From contig PCDI01000002.1 in the NCBI GenBank assembly GCA_002778195.1, positions 3,795,234-3,859,233 on the forward strand: DNA of 64,000 nt, written 5' to 3'. The notes beneath the pieces are model-generated. The model did not search any database, was not told where the DNA came from, and worked only from the letters and a program-made list of their open reading frames with translations. The position numbers and the translations under genes are program-made. Positions 44,907 through 54,847 of the stretch are shown here, one piece after another. Source of the stretch: Raffaelea ambrosiae (lineage: Eukaryota > Ascomycota > Sordariomycetes > Ophiostomatales > Ophiostomataceae). How positions within the stretch are numbered: the stretch's first letter is position 1; each line of letters begins with the position of its first letter.

Positions 44907-45891
44907 AACTGTAGATTTTGAAGAACAATTAATTGTATCGGCAACGAAGAGCCAAATAAGAAGAGCAAGAAGCTCGTATACCAGCCAGGCGTGACTATGC
45001 TTTCTCTTTGTGCTGGCACAATCTCCGTCAAGCTGCAAGGGATGCCAAGTTCACGCGAGAGAAAAGTTGGATCTATTAAATAGAAAAGCAAGAAATCACA
45101 AACAAAGAAAAAGCAATAACCGAAAGACAGTAACCGAGAGATTTCCCAGTCAAGTGGGAGACAAGCACCCCAGAGTCTGGGGTTATCGTGCTACGCAGCG
45201 CATTGCTAGCAAAGTGGAAACCTGCCTGTCCGACTGACCTGCTTTCTCACACCGACCCGGCGTTTTTCCATCCAACCGGGTCACGAGCCGTGGGTGTCAC
45301 TGCGTATCACGAGTCCCGGTGTAGCCAAGATACCTTTCTTTATACAACGCTGCTGGAGGGGTTTGGGGCAACTGCACGATAAAGTGGACAGGGCATTCAG
45401 GGCAGAAACCCCCCACTCTGGCGCCTCATCGTCACTTTTGCCCCTCGCTAAATCTTTCGCGCCAACATGACCATTTGCGCTAGGAGAGTTCGCGCGAAAC
45501 AGGAACCATCTTTGCTTTTGTACGAGTAAGTGGACGTCCTGGCAAGTTGGCATTGCCAACTCCCAGTTGGGACGCAACTGCAAGGCAGGGCTGATGTTGT
45601 GAAGCGGCACGCAATTTCTATTCGCCTGTTCTTTGGTTCTGAACTCCGTTCTTGGCAGTGTTTATCTCCTTATCCCTTATCCGGGTTATGTCCTGAAAAC
45701 CCCCAATGCAAAAGTATAGCTACGTCTATTCTGTCCTCCCAGTGTATGGGTATCATATGGAGGAATCATGGTATTGGGGCAAACTTGATTAATAGTACAG
45801 GAAACATAGATGTCCGCAACTCTGGATTGTCCCCGATGGGGTGGCGGCCGTAGCAAAAAGACATGTATACAGCAATGGCGCAGATGCGTTT
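44907..45891. other. Promoter region of the alpha-glucosidase gene
   Basis: Just under 1 kb between the spp2 stop and the glucosidase start, both on the minus strand. It includes the 44-codon in-frame extension up to 45038. No other gene is supported. Confidence 0.4.
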
Positions 45892-47016
45892 TCAGCGGTA
45901 ACGACCACGGCTGTCGTTGCTGCTGTAGTGCCGGTGGCTGCTGCTATGCCCATTCCTCCGCTGCTCGTCACGCTCCCGATCGCGCTCGGCCTTGTAGCTG
46001 TCGCGGTACCGCTCCTCGCGCCTCTCTCTCCGCTTGTCCTCCTCGCGTCGGTAGTCGTGGAGCTTTGGCGGTCGTTGTTGTCTGCTGCCACTGCCACTGC
46101 CGCCTGTCTTTTGGTTCCACGCCCCGAGATCTTCGGACCCCTTCAGCTCCTTCGCGCCCAGGCCGAGCTGGTTCGGCCGCCGCTTGACCTGCTTGACCTT
46201 TGGTCCCCGGTCCTTTCCGTCCCAGCCCATTCCGCGCAGGAGGGCGGCACCAAACTCTTCCACTGGCATTCTCTCGTAATCTTCGAGTGTAGATTCGTCC
46301 GGAGCATCCTTGAAGTCCCGGCGAAAAACATCATCCTCCGACGGCTCGTTTGCCACCCGTTCGATGATATGCCGTGTCCCAGTTTTGTCATCCGCCGTCT
46401 TCCCGAGAAGCGCAGCCACGGCGTCCTTCTCAACTTTGTCACTTCCGTCGTCCTTGTTGTCGCCTGTCTGTGTTGGTCGCTGTGCAGATTTCGCGTCGCC
46501 ATTCAGCGTCTTTCCCTCTTTGTCCTCGCCGTCCCCTTCTTGTTTGCTCGAGCCGCCGTCGGCCTCTGGCTCCTTCTTCGTGATGGTGAGACCCCATTTT
46601 ATTGGCTTATCCTTGTCTGCTGACTCGATTTCCTTGTCGGCATCAGCTCCATGTGCTCGCGATGGACCACGGCGGTCCCGGTGGCGGCGCGCCCTTGCTT
46701 CAGATCGCCAATCTCGGTTGGGCTGCCTTGCGATGGCCAGTGGCCCCGAATCCGCGCGCGCTCGCTTGTCCCGGTCACGTCCTTCAAACTCGGCCCCATT
46801 TTCTCCAAATGCTGTAATACGCTGGTGCCGGCCATTTCCGTCTTGTTCGTCTCCAGACTCGGACTCTGAATCGCCACCTAGTCCACGGTTTGTTCGCTGC
46901 CTTTTCCCTAAACTTGACGAGGGTGCGGGACGTGATGATTTCTTTGTAGAACCTGTCCCTAGGCCGCCGAGTTTTATGGCTATCCGTGGAGCTTCTGGCT
47001 TGTCCTGTTCGCCCAT
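45892..47016 (-). CDS. spp2: Pre-mRNA-splicing factor spp2 (G-patch protein)
   Basis: A single exon of 374 residues, ATG at 47016 (MGEQDKPEAPRIAIKLGG); a further in-frame ATG at 47052 adds 12 residues without family support. Spp2 is a spliceosomal G-patch protein that recruits and activates the DEAH helicase Prp2 before the first splicing step. Seen: the N-terminal IAIKLGG motif typical of spp2-like proteins, a charged low-complexity middle with the conserved KWGLTITKKE, and the short spp2/G-patch core at about 240-285 (YERMPVEEFGAALLRGMGW followed by the NQLGLGAKEL segment). The C-terminal tail is Arg/Glu/Ser-rich, like other splicing proteins. The divergent neighbour SSU72 is also an RNA polymerase II/RNA-processing gene, so the 0.8 kb spacer may be a shared promoter. 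Confidence 0.9.
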   Translation of the reverse strand: MGEQDKPEAPRIAIKLGGLGTGSTKKSSRPAPSSSLGKRQRTNRGLGGDSESESGDEQDGNGRHQRITAFGENGAEFEGRDRDKRARADSGPLAIARQPNRDWRSEARARRHRDRRGPSRAHGADADKEIESADKDKPIKWGLTITKKEPEADGGSSKQEGDGEDKEGKTLNGDAKSAQRPTQTGDNKDDGSDKVEKDAVAALLGKTADDKTGTRHIIERVANEPSEDDVFRRDFKDAPDESTLEDYERMPVEEFGAALLRGMGWDGKDRGPKVKQVKRRPNQLGLGAKELKGSEDLGAWNQKTGGSGSGSRQQRPPKLHDYRREEDKRRERREERYRDSYKAERDRERDEQRRNGHSSSHRHYSSNDSRGRYR

Positions 47017-47818
47017 TTTGTAGTGTGTTGTGGCAGTGGCTGTGATGTGCAATTTCTGAAGTGAAAGCTACGTCTACGTGAGGAGGAAGCCGAATTCCTG
47101 AATGTCTACTGTGGTCATGTGACTCGGTACGCCTCAGAGGCAACCACCACAAAGCCAAATTTCTCGCTTTTGTCGACGGCTACATTGTTATATCCTTTTG
47201 AATTTGGAATATAGTATATTAAAAGGACTTGGGTTTAATTCATAAGATAAGAAAGGCACCTGCTTGCAAAAAAAAGCTGCTGGACATCCCCCAGTACCGT
47301 CACCAGAAGATCTAGACAGGGTTTGTCGTCTAGTCACATGACTGACGACCCCAATTAAAATTACTTTCCTCTGCCACAAGAATTTTGGTTTCTTTTCTGC
47401 TTTCTACTTGACAGCTCGACAGACCAAACCTGTCGATGTTCTCACCAGTTCTTGCCTGGATGACGTGAAAGAGAGAAGAACGGCCGGCAATAAGGTAAGT
47501 TACACACATATTTAAGTATTCCGCACCCGTGTGTACCGCCACTTCCTTGTTTGTTGTTTTCTTCTGCATGCGTGATGAGGTTTTTTTTACTATTGGAGCT
47601 GTCTGATACCCTTGATGACTTCAATATTTAAATACGCAACAATTCTCTGATTTTGCAAGAACTACGCAGCCTTGTTCATTCATTCGCATATGATTGTGCT
47701 GTCGAAAGGCCTGGAAAGCTAACAACTCCTGCGAAACTGACAGGCTCGGCAATTACGCCACATACCGAAGCATCCTTCAGCCTGGCCACGTCTGCCGGGT
47801 CTCCAGCACCTTCTCATC
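47017..47818. other. Divergent promoter region between spp2 and SSU72
   Basis: About 0.8 kb, AT-rich, no gene. It serves two divergently transcribed RNA-processing genes, so it may be bidirectional (inference). Confidence 0.4.
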
Positions 47819-48676
47819 ATGGCTGCTGCGAACGGTACGGACACGGCAATGGCCACCCCACCTCCGCAGAACGGTGATTCAGAGTCGCCGGCCGACTTCA
47901 AACTCAAATTCTGCACGGTTTGTGCCAGTAACCAGAACCGGTGTGTGTGTGCCTTTTCCCGAAATGCTTTGCGAACTCAACTGGATAAAAAAGAAAACAT
48001 TGCTAATGCCCAAGATAGATCCATGGAAGCGCATCTTCGTTTGGCCGAGGCCGAGTTTCCCGTGATCTCATTCGGTACCGGATCGCTCGTGCGACTGCCT
48101 GGGCCTACCATTACCCAGCCCAACGTATACCAATTCAACAAGACATCCTACGACAGTATGTACAAAGAGCTTGAATCCAAGGACGTCCGTCTATATCGTG
48201 CCAACGGGGTCCTCAATATGATCAATCGTAACCGAGAGGTGAAATGGGGGCCGGAGCGGTGGCAAGACTGGCAAATAGGGATCCCGCGTCTTGAGCATGC
48301 TTCCGACATGGGCAGCACCGGCACCGAGGGAGGGGTTGTGGATGTCGTGATAACGTGCGAGGAGCGCTGTTGGGATGCTGTCATTGATGACCTGCTTAAC
48401 CGTGGCTCCCCGCTGAACCGGCCTGTGCATGTTATCAACGTGGACATTCGCGACAACCATGAGGAAGCCGCGCTTGGCGGGAAGGGTATTGTTGATTTAG
48501 CCCGCTCTCTCAACAAGGCAGCGGCCGAAGAGCGAGAGAAAGTCGGCGCCGCCCACTTTGATGCCGGTAGTGCGGCTAGCCGATCTAGCTTCGACGAGCG
48601 CGTCCCCGACATTCTGGCGGAATGGCAAGAACGGTGGCCAAACTTGCCGTGCACGTGGACCTTGGCTTGGTTCTGA
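47819..48676 (+). CDS. SSU72: RNA polymerase II CTD phosphatase SSU72
   Basis: Exons 47819-47940 and 48019-48676 give 259 residues. Ssu72 is a nuclear low-molecular-weight-type phosphatase that removes Ser5/Ser7 phosphate from the Pol II CTD and is part of the cleavage/polyadenylation factor. The catalytic P-loop C-x5-R-S reads CASNQNRS (Cys35, Arg41); other signatures are MEAHLRLAEAEFPVISFGTG, VRLPGP, VFTCEERCWDAVIDDL-like VITCEERCWDAV and VHVINVDIRDNHEEA. The 78-nt intron interrupts the Arg41 codon of the P-loop. It is a multiple of three and has no in-frame stop, so the whole region can be read as one 285-codon frame; splicing is required for the family-consistent P-loop. The donor is GTGTGT, the branch GCTAAT and the acceptor ATAG. 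Confidence 0.93.
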   Translation: MAAANGTDTAMATPPPQNGDSESPADFKLKFCTVCASNQNRCVCAFSRNALRTQLDKKENIANAQDRSMEAHLRLAEAEFPVISFGTGSLVRLPGPTITQPNVYQFNKTSYDSMYKELESKDVRLYRANGVLNMINRNREVKWGPERWQDWQIGIPRLEHASDMGSTGTEGGVVDVVITCEERCWDAVIDDLLNRGSPLNRPVHVINVDIRDNHEEAALGGKGIVDLARSLNKAAAEEREKVGAAHFDAGSAASRSSFDERVPDILAEWQERWPNLPCTWTLAWF

Positions 48677-51600
48677 ATAGAAGGTGGAGAAGAGGGCCGG
48701 TCTGAAGTGACCAAAATAAATGACGCCTCCTGAGGCTGAAAAAAAGGATGTGGGCTGCGAGCCGAAATGAACTGCCGCGTGCATCAATGCATGGCGACGA
48801 CGCTGCATATGGGAGCAAGGCGTCGCTACATCATATTTGGCATCGACCTTGCTGCATGCGCGGTGCTCCTACACTGGGCTGCAACGCTGTGAACGATATT
48901 ATGATTATCACATTCCCAGAAATAGGCGCCCGGAATGATGTACAGGCTTCGCTGGATAATTTGCGAAAGGGTTCCGGGTGATCAACCATCTGAACCATCC
49001 AGTCTTCCACAAAGGGCGGAGCCTTGTTTATCTATACGGCTTGCATAGGGAATCATGAACAACGACGACGATCTTCCTGGGGCTCAAGCAATCGGGATGT
49101 ACGTGCCAAGACAAAATAAAGATTCGAGATGCCGTGGAAAAGCTAGCAAGATGCAGCCAACCAATGGGGTAGGGTCAGGAGTTCTACGTGTTACAGAAGC
49201 ATAGAAGAGGGGGGGTCGGTTTTGTGTGTGCGCTCCCCGTCAGAAAGACGCCTGATATTTGGTGAACGGGGCACCCCTATCGGGTGGTCATCAAACACGT
49301 AGTGCATGACATTGCATCTCCAGCAGAAAGTTCCAGTACGATCATGCAGAGCCCAATATGGAGCCAGGAGGGTTTCCCACTTTCTCAAGATTGTTTCTTC
49401 TTTATGCTCTACGCGTATCTTGTTCACCGATATCTGTGTGTCTCACTCACCTCGGCATCGGCAAGGATAGGTAGTCTGCAGAACACAACCAATTTTGATG
49501 GTGGGCCATTGCACATGCAATGCTAGGCTTGTACACGACATGCGGCTCTGGAATGGAAGCAGAACGACTGGACCAGTCAGTCTCGTGGTGGAAGAGATAC
49601 AGGGCAGTGGAGCAAACCCGGGAAGTCTTCTTTGCGGCTGTGTCGGAGAATACATCTGAGAGGATTGCTGTGGTCCAGGACCGCAGGGCACGCCGAGCAC
49701 CATTCCTTCATTGCCAGGATGTCTGGGGGTTTCCATGCAAACGATGTGCGTAGGAAACAGCGCCGAGAGCCTCCCAAGACAAACGCCCCAAGACAAACCC
49801 AAGACACGGCAAAGCACGTGACCACAATCAATTAAGGTTGCCAGGCAATCCCCTGCCGTACTCGTACATGATCCATGTGCCTTTGTACCAAGTACACTGT
49901 AGACACGGTGCCTCGTCCGGCGATATTTTGGGAGATTTTATGGGGGGCAGGTCTGGTTTGGGGCAAGTGGAAGATGGACGAAGTGAGATGGATTGTCGAC
50001 GCTTGTTACCACTTGAAAAGGGTCCAGACCAGGCGCCCATTGGCCATATCCCCGAAAATTGGCAAGAGCCCAGAGTGGCAGGGGTGCTTCCCATTTGCGA
50101 AATACAAAATGGGCCAACCGAAATTGGGTTCCATGCGCAGCTGTCAAGGCGAGGCCACGCAGAAATGAGCGTGGTATTTGGGTCGGCGGATGTGACGGCA
50201 GCAGCCAGTTGGAGGCCAGAGATGCATGCTCGTAGCAGTGTGCAAGACGAGGTGCGAGGCACGCAGAGACAGAGACGCACGGCAGAGTGGACATGTGCCC
50301 CCAAGCCCAAGGCGGGTGAAGCACGACGTCTCTGATTCGGAGCTTCGCTGCCTCCGGTGTCTTGGCTGTTAGCGCGCGCCAGCCAGCCAGGCCACGCCCG
50401 CCCCCNCCCCCCCCCCAGACCGCCGTCTCACTGGCTGCGGCGAGTGGTACCTGCGTCAGCGCCATTCGCCAGGCCCTGCAGCACACCCGCCCCCTTTTGT
50501 TCCTATTCAGTCCCTGCCTTGTTCCATTTTGGTTCCTTTTTCCTCTCCCAGTCGGGGCCATCCGCCCAGCTGGCCACCAATGACACCGATGGCAGGTCTG
50601 GGCCCACCCCCTGCACCCCTGTCCATGCCGCTGCCATCGTCGAAAAGGGTTCTCAAAGAATTCTCTCCTGGCCTAGCCTCTGGTCGTTTTGGCTGCAGGA
50701 CCGCGCCCGCTTGCAGGAGGAGAGACCGTCTGGTCCTGCCGGCCCCTATTTCGAGGCCTGCTCACCGTTCTTTGCACGCTGCTTCGGCTGTTGCGCTGCA
50801 TTGCCGGATCATAGTGCCATGTACATAGTAATACTTTGTAGCCGGACAGTGTCCTTGGCCTCGCTCCCGCTGGCCACATCGCTCCCGCGCAGTCTTGCTA
50901 GAGCATCGCCCTTTGCCGGACCACTCTTTTCGCGTTTCAGCGTTTGCCGCCGTCGTGTGCGTCGCGGGTTGTCTGCACAGTACGCCGTAGTTGCATAGCA
51001 AAGTCAGACAAACTTGGGGACGGGCCAGCTTGGGGGGCCTCTCTGGGTTGACAGTGCATGCCTGTTCAGTGTTTTCTCGCTCGCTCTCTCTTTTCTTTTT
51101 TTTTTTTGCCAGATGCCCCCCCCCCCCCCCCCTAAGTTGGGCCGTCACTGGGTCGCCTTTGGGTCTCCAGTTTTACCTGTTCCTACCCCTATTGTGGCTC
51201 GATCGGCGGCGCGCACTTTGCTCCTTCCTCCTTCTCTTGCTCGCACAGGCTAGTTGGACAGCTAATACTGTGACTACTGCGACTACTGTGACCACCGTTC
51301 CAGCCTCCCCCCGCCGGCCAGATTCTCTCGCTCGACCCCCTTTTTGCCTTCTTCTGCATTCGCTTTCGGTTTAATACTCTTTTTCTCTCCAGCCCTCAAC
51401 TACGCAACTGGCTGCACGAGCAGACCGCATCCGACGATCACACCGCGATTGGATCGCTTGCGCAAGCACTCTACAAGTGACATTGGACATCGCGCAGACG
51501 AGCCCACACAAGAACGGAAACAGGCCCGACACAAAGAAGAGCTAGGACCGTGTCGACGTGGGCAAGCGTTGGCAAGCAGCTGAAACGGCCCGGCAGCAGA

Positions 51601-51812
51601 CAAGACCGGCGACGCACAACAAAGAAACGAGACGCTGTTTTTTGCCAGGAACGCGACGGACAAAGAACAACGGCGAACGCGCTCGACGGACACGCCAACA
51701 ACAGGGCCCTGCTCGACTTGCTTGACTCTCTGCTCCGTCAGATCTTTCCACAACCATCTCCACGCCCTCTACGACCCGTGCTGCCTCCGCAAAGAACCCG
51801 GGACGCAGGACC
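48677..51812. other. Gene-free region upstream of SPA2
   Basis: A 3.1 kb stretch. The left part is the SSU72 3' flank. The right part (50400-51810) is rich in C and T runs and is probably the SPA2 promoter and leader. It contains the only ambiguous base of the window (N at 50406, inside a C run) and a C17 homopolymer at 51116-51132. No gene is supported. Confidence 0.4.
51116..51132 (+). repeat. C17 homopolymer
   Basis: Seventeen consecutive C directly after a T-rich tract, in the presumed promoter/leader of SPA2. Confidence 0.9.
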
Positions 51813-54800
51813 ATGAATGGCCGCAATGCTCCGCTCTCCCCCGTGTCTCTAGGCGATAGCGACTGGCCATCTGGTGGCTATCCGACCGACAAGAGCGATC
51901 CGTACGCCAAGAACCGCGGCCAGCTCATCTCTCCCCCGAACTCCGGCGGCTCCATCTCGGGGCCCATGAGCGGCGCCAGCTTCCCTTCGGGGCCCACGGG
52001 CGGGCCCTCGCCGCCGCCCTCCATCGGCCGCTCCAGCGCCGGCACCAATCTCTATGCGCGCAGCGAGAGCGGCCGCAGCCAGCGCGACGAGTCCACCGAG
52101 GCCGTCCTAGGCGAGCACTACTCGGCCCTCAAGCGCTTCCTCTCCCAGAGCTCGCGCGATGGCAAGCCTGCCGCCCCGGCCAACAAGGCCCGCGACAAGC
52201 TGCAGCGCCTCACCTCCGTGCAGTTCCTCGAGCTCAGCACCGATGTCTACGACGAACTGGTGCGCCGGCAGGCCTTTGCTCGCCGGCCGCGCAACCTGCC
52301 TCCAGGCGCGGGCCCCCCGGCCTATCTGCTGCCCGAGGACAACTTCCACCCCAAGCGCAACCAGGCCCGCCAGAAGCTGGCCTCGCTCGGCCCGCCTCGC
52401 TTCCGCGACCTCGCCACCGATGTCTTCTGCGAACTGGAGCGCCGGTATCCGAGCTTCTCGGCCGGCGACATCCCACGCATGTCCAGCCCGGCCTCCATGC
52501 GCGGCCCCCCCAGCCGCTCACAAACCCCCGTCAACGGCATGGGCGGCTTCCCCCCGCGGGGACAGAGCCGCCGCCGCCCGTCTGAGGCTGGTTCCGTGCG
52601 GTCCATGCGAAGCGGCATGGGCATGCCTCTGGTGCCCGGCGGTGGCAACGGCTCCGTGCCGCCCTCACCAGGCTTTGCGCCTAGCAACTACGACCGGCTG
52701 CTTCAGAAGCAGGCACAGACAAACACGATTGTGCCAAACAAGAGCACAATGGTCGAGGAGGACGAAGACGCCATCATGAGCCCACTAAGTGTTGGTGCCA
52801 ACAGCACCAGCGCCAGCAACGATGCAGAAAAGAACGCGATGCAGCTCGAGGTATGTGTTTGTCCTTGCCTTCATGGCTGGGCCTGTCTGTGCATGGAGAA
52901 TCCAGATTGCTAACCCGTGGTACACAGCACGAGAAACGGGTCAAAGAGTATGAGTCCCAAATAAAGGAGTTGCAAGAAAAGATGGAGACCATGGAGGCCG
53001 ACATGAAGCGAAAACAGGAGGAGATGGACTCTCTGTTGGATGCCGAGCGGACACGGTCATCAGAAGCCAACATGGAAAAACAAGACTGGACGAACACGCA
53101 GCGCGAGCTGGAGACCCGCCTGGCCGATACCCACGACCAAAGCGAAGCGCTCCAGCAGGAGATTGACCGTATGCGCAACGACCACGCGGCCGAGGAGCGC
53201 CAGCTCCGCGCACAAATCGAAGACCTCCGGCAGTCTTTGGAGGAGAGCTCGCGCTCACTATCCAACGGTGCTGCCAACTCGGACCTTGCTCGCGAAAATG
53301 AAGAGCTGCGGCAATCATTGCGCGATCAGCAAAACGTGACCGACGAGGTCCGCCAAGAAGCCGAGCAGTTCCTCCGCGAGATGCGCATTCTGTCCGAGCA
53401 GAGCGGCAGCACCTGGGAGAAGCACACGGAAATGGAGAAGACCATTGAGCGGCTGGAGGCCGAGGTGCGGGATTGGCGCAATCGCTATGCGCGCACCAAG
53501 ACGCAGCTGCGCAACATGCGGGCCACTTCCATGGGCCTGACGATTGAAGAGGACGCCGGCCGGTATGTGCGGGACAGGGGCTTCACGAACGAAAACGGCC
53601 TGGTGAAGGACGTCCATGTGACCAAGTTCCAGATCGCCATTGACGAGCTCCTGCGACGCGCGCGCATCGACGTGCCCGAAAAGGCCATCGAACCCATGAA
53701 GGCGGTGATCGTCGCGGTGCGTCAGATCACCAAGGACATTGACGAATCGGCCCCGCAAACCGAGGACGTGGCCCAGCTGCAGGCGCGGTTGAAGACGCGC
53801 GTGTCGGCCACCGCCAACAACCTGATCACGGCAGCCAAGAACTTTGCTTCCGCCGCTGGCATATCCCCCGTATCCCTGCTGGACGCCGCTGCATCGCATC
53901 TGGTAGCCGCTGTTGTCGAGTTGCTGCGCACGGCCAAGATCCGGGCGACGCCTGCCGGCGAGCTGGAAGACGACGACAACGGCACCATGACACCGTTAGA
54001 ATCCAGCAGCAGCTTCTTCTCGCCTCGAAGCAACGGCGACCAGACCACGGCCACGACAGCATCCACATCAACGACGCAGAGCTCGCTCCCGCCCCCACCC
54101 GTGTTCCAGGGCTTGGGAAGCATCCGTGACAGCGCCGACTCTTCCGCGTACAGCCCTGTCAGCTCCCCGCGCGAGTCAGTCGACCGCTACGGGGTCAACG
54201 GACGGCGGCCGCTTTCACGGGGTGCGGCGACCAACGGGAACTATCTCGGTATGAACAAGAATCTGCCATCCGGGTCGAATGATTACGGCATGAACGGTCG
54301 TGTCGATCGGCGGACGGAAGATCTCAAGGTAAGAGATTTAGTTTGGCAAAAGAACAAGGCGAACACATCGAAAGACAAAAAAAGCAGAGAGAGAGCAAAA
54401 GGAACAATGAGAAAATAATATAAAAAAGAAAAGAAAAAAAGCTAACCACCTTCCGTACAGGTTTTCCTCGACGACCAGACGACGACTCTTGTGCAGACCA
54501 TTCAAAATATGGTTGGCTCCATTCGCAGCGACGCGCCTGTGGATCAGATCACCAGCGAGATCAATGAGATTGCCGATATTGTCGGCAAGGTGATCGCCGA
54601 GACGGAGGCGAGCGGGAACGGCGGACAGACTCTCGACAAGCTCGTGTCCTGCCGGCAGAAGCTGGTCGAGGCAGGTGACCGGGGCGAGGCTATGAACAAC
54701 GATGCCAACGGCATGCGCAAGCAGGACTGGCGGACATGGACAACCTCTCTGCCGCCCATTGCATTCGAAATAGCCCGCGAGACTAAAGAGCTCGTGAAGC

Positions 54801-54847
54801 GGGTGGACCGCCTTGTCCTGGGCGACTCTGCCGAAGAGTTCTCGTGA
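51813..54847 (+). CDS. SPA2: Polarisome scaffold protein SPA2
   Basis: Exons 51813-52850, 52928-54328 and 54461-54847 (all phase 0) give 941 residues. Spa2 is a scaffold of the polarisome at hyphal tips, linking formin, MAP kinase components and Aip3/Bud6. Seen: a disordered N-terminus, two Spa2-homology (GIT-type SHD) repeats at about 97-152 and 177-212 (LQRLTSVQFLELSTDVYDEL, then LASLGPPRFRDLATDVFCEL), a Pro/Ser linker, and a long coiled coil at about 347-555 starting HEKRVKEYESQIKELQ. A conserved helical region follows at about 577-690 (FQIAIDELLRRARIDVPEKA), then a Ser/Thr-rich linker and a C-terminal helical domain (814-941, FLDDQTTTLVQTIQNMVGSI). The twin SHD repeats make the identity firm. 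The start context ACCATGAATG is good. Confidence 0.94.

Noticed and set aside
47819..48676. SSU72 read as one continuous 285-residue frame
   Set aside because: The continuous reading inserts 26 residues into the catalytic P-loop; GT...GCTAAT...AG signals show an in-frame intron.
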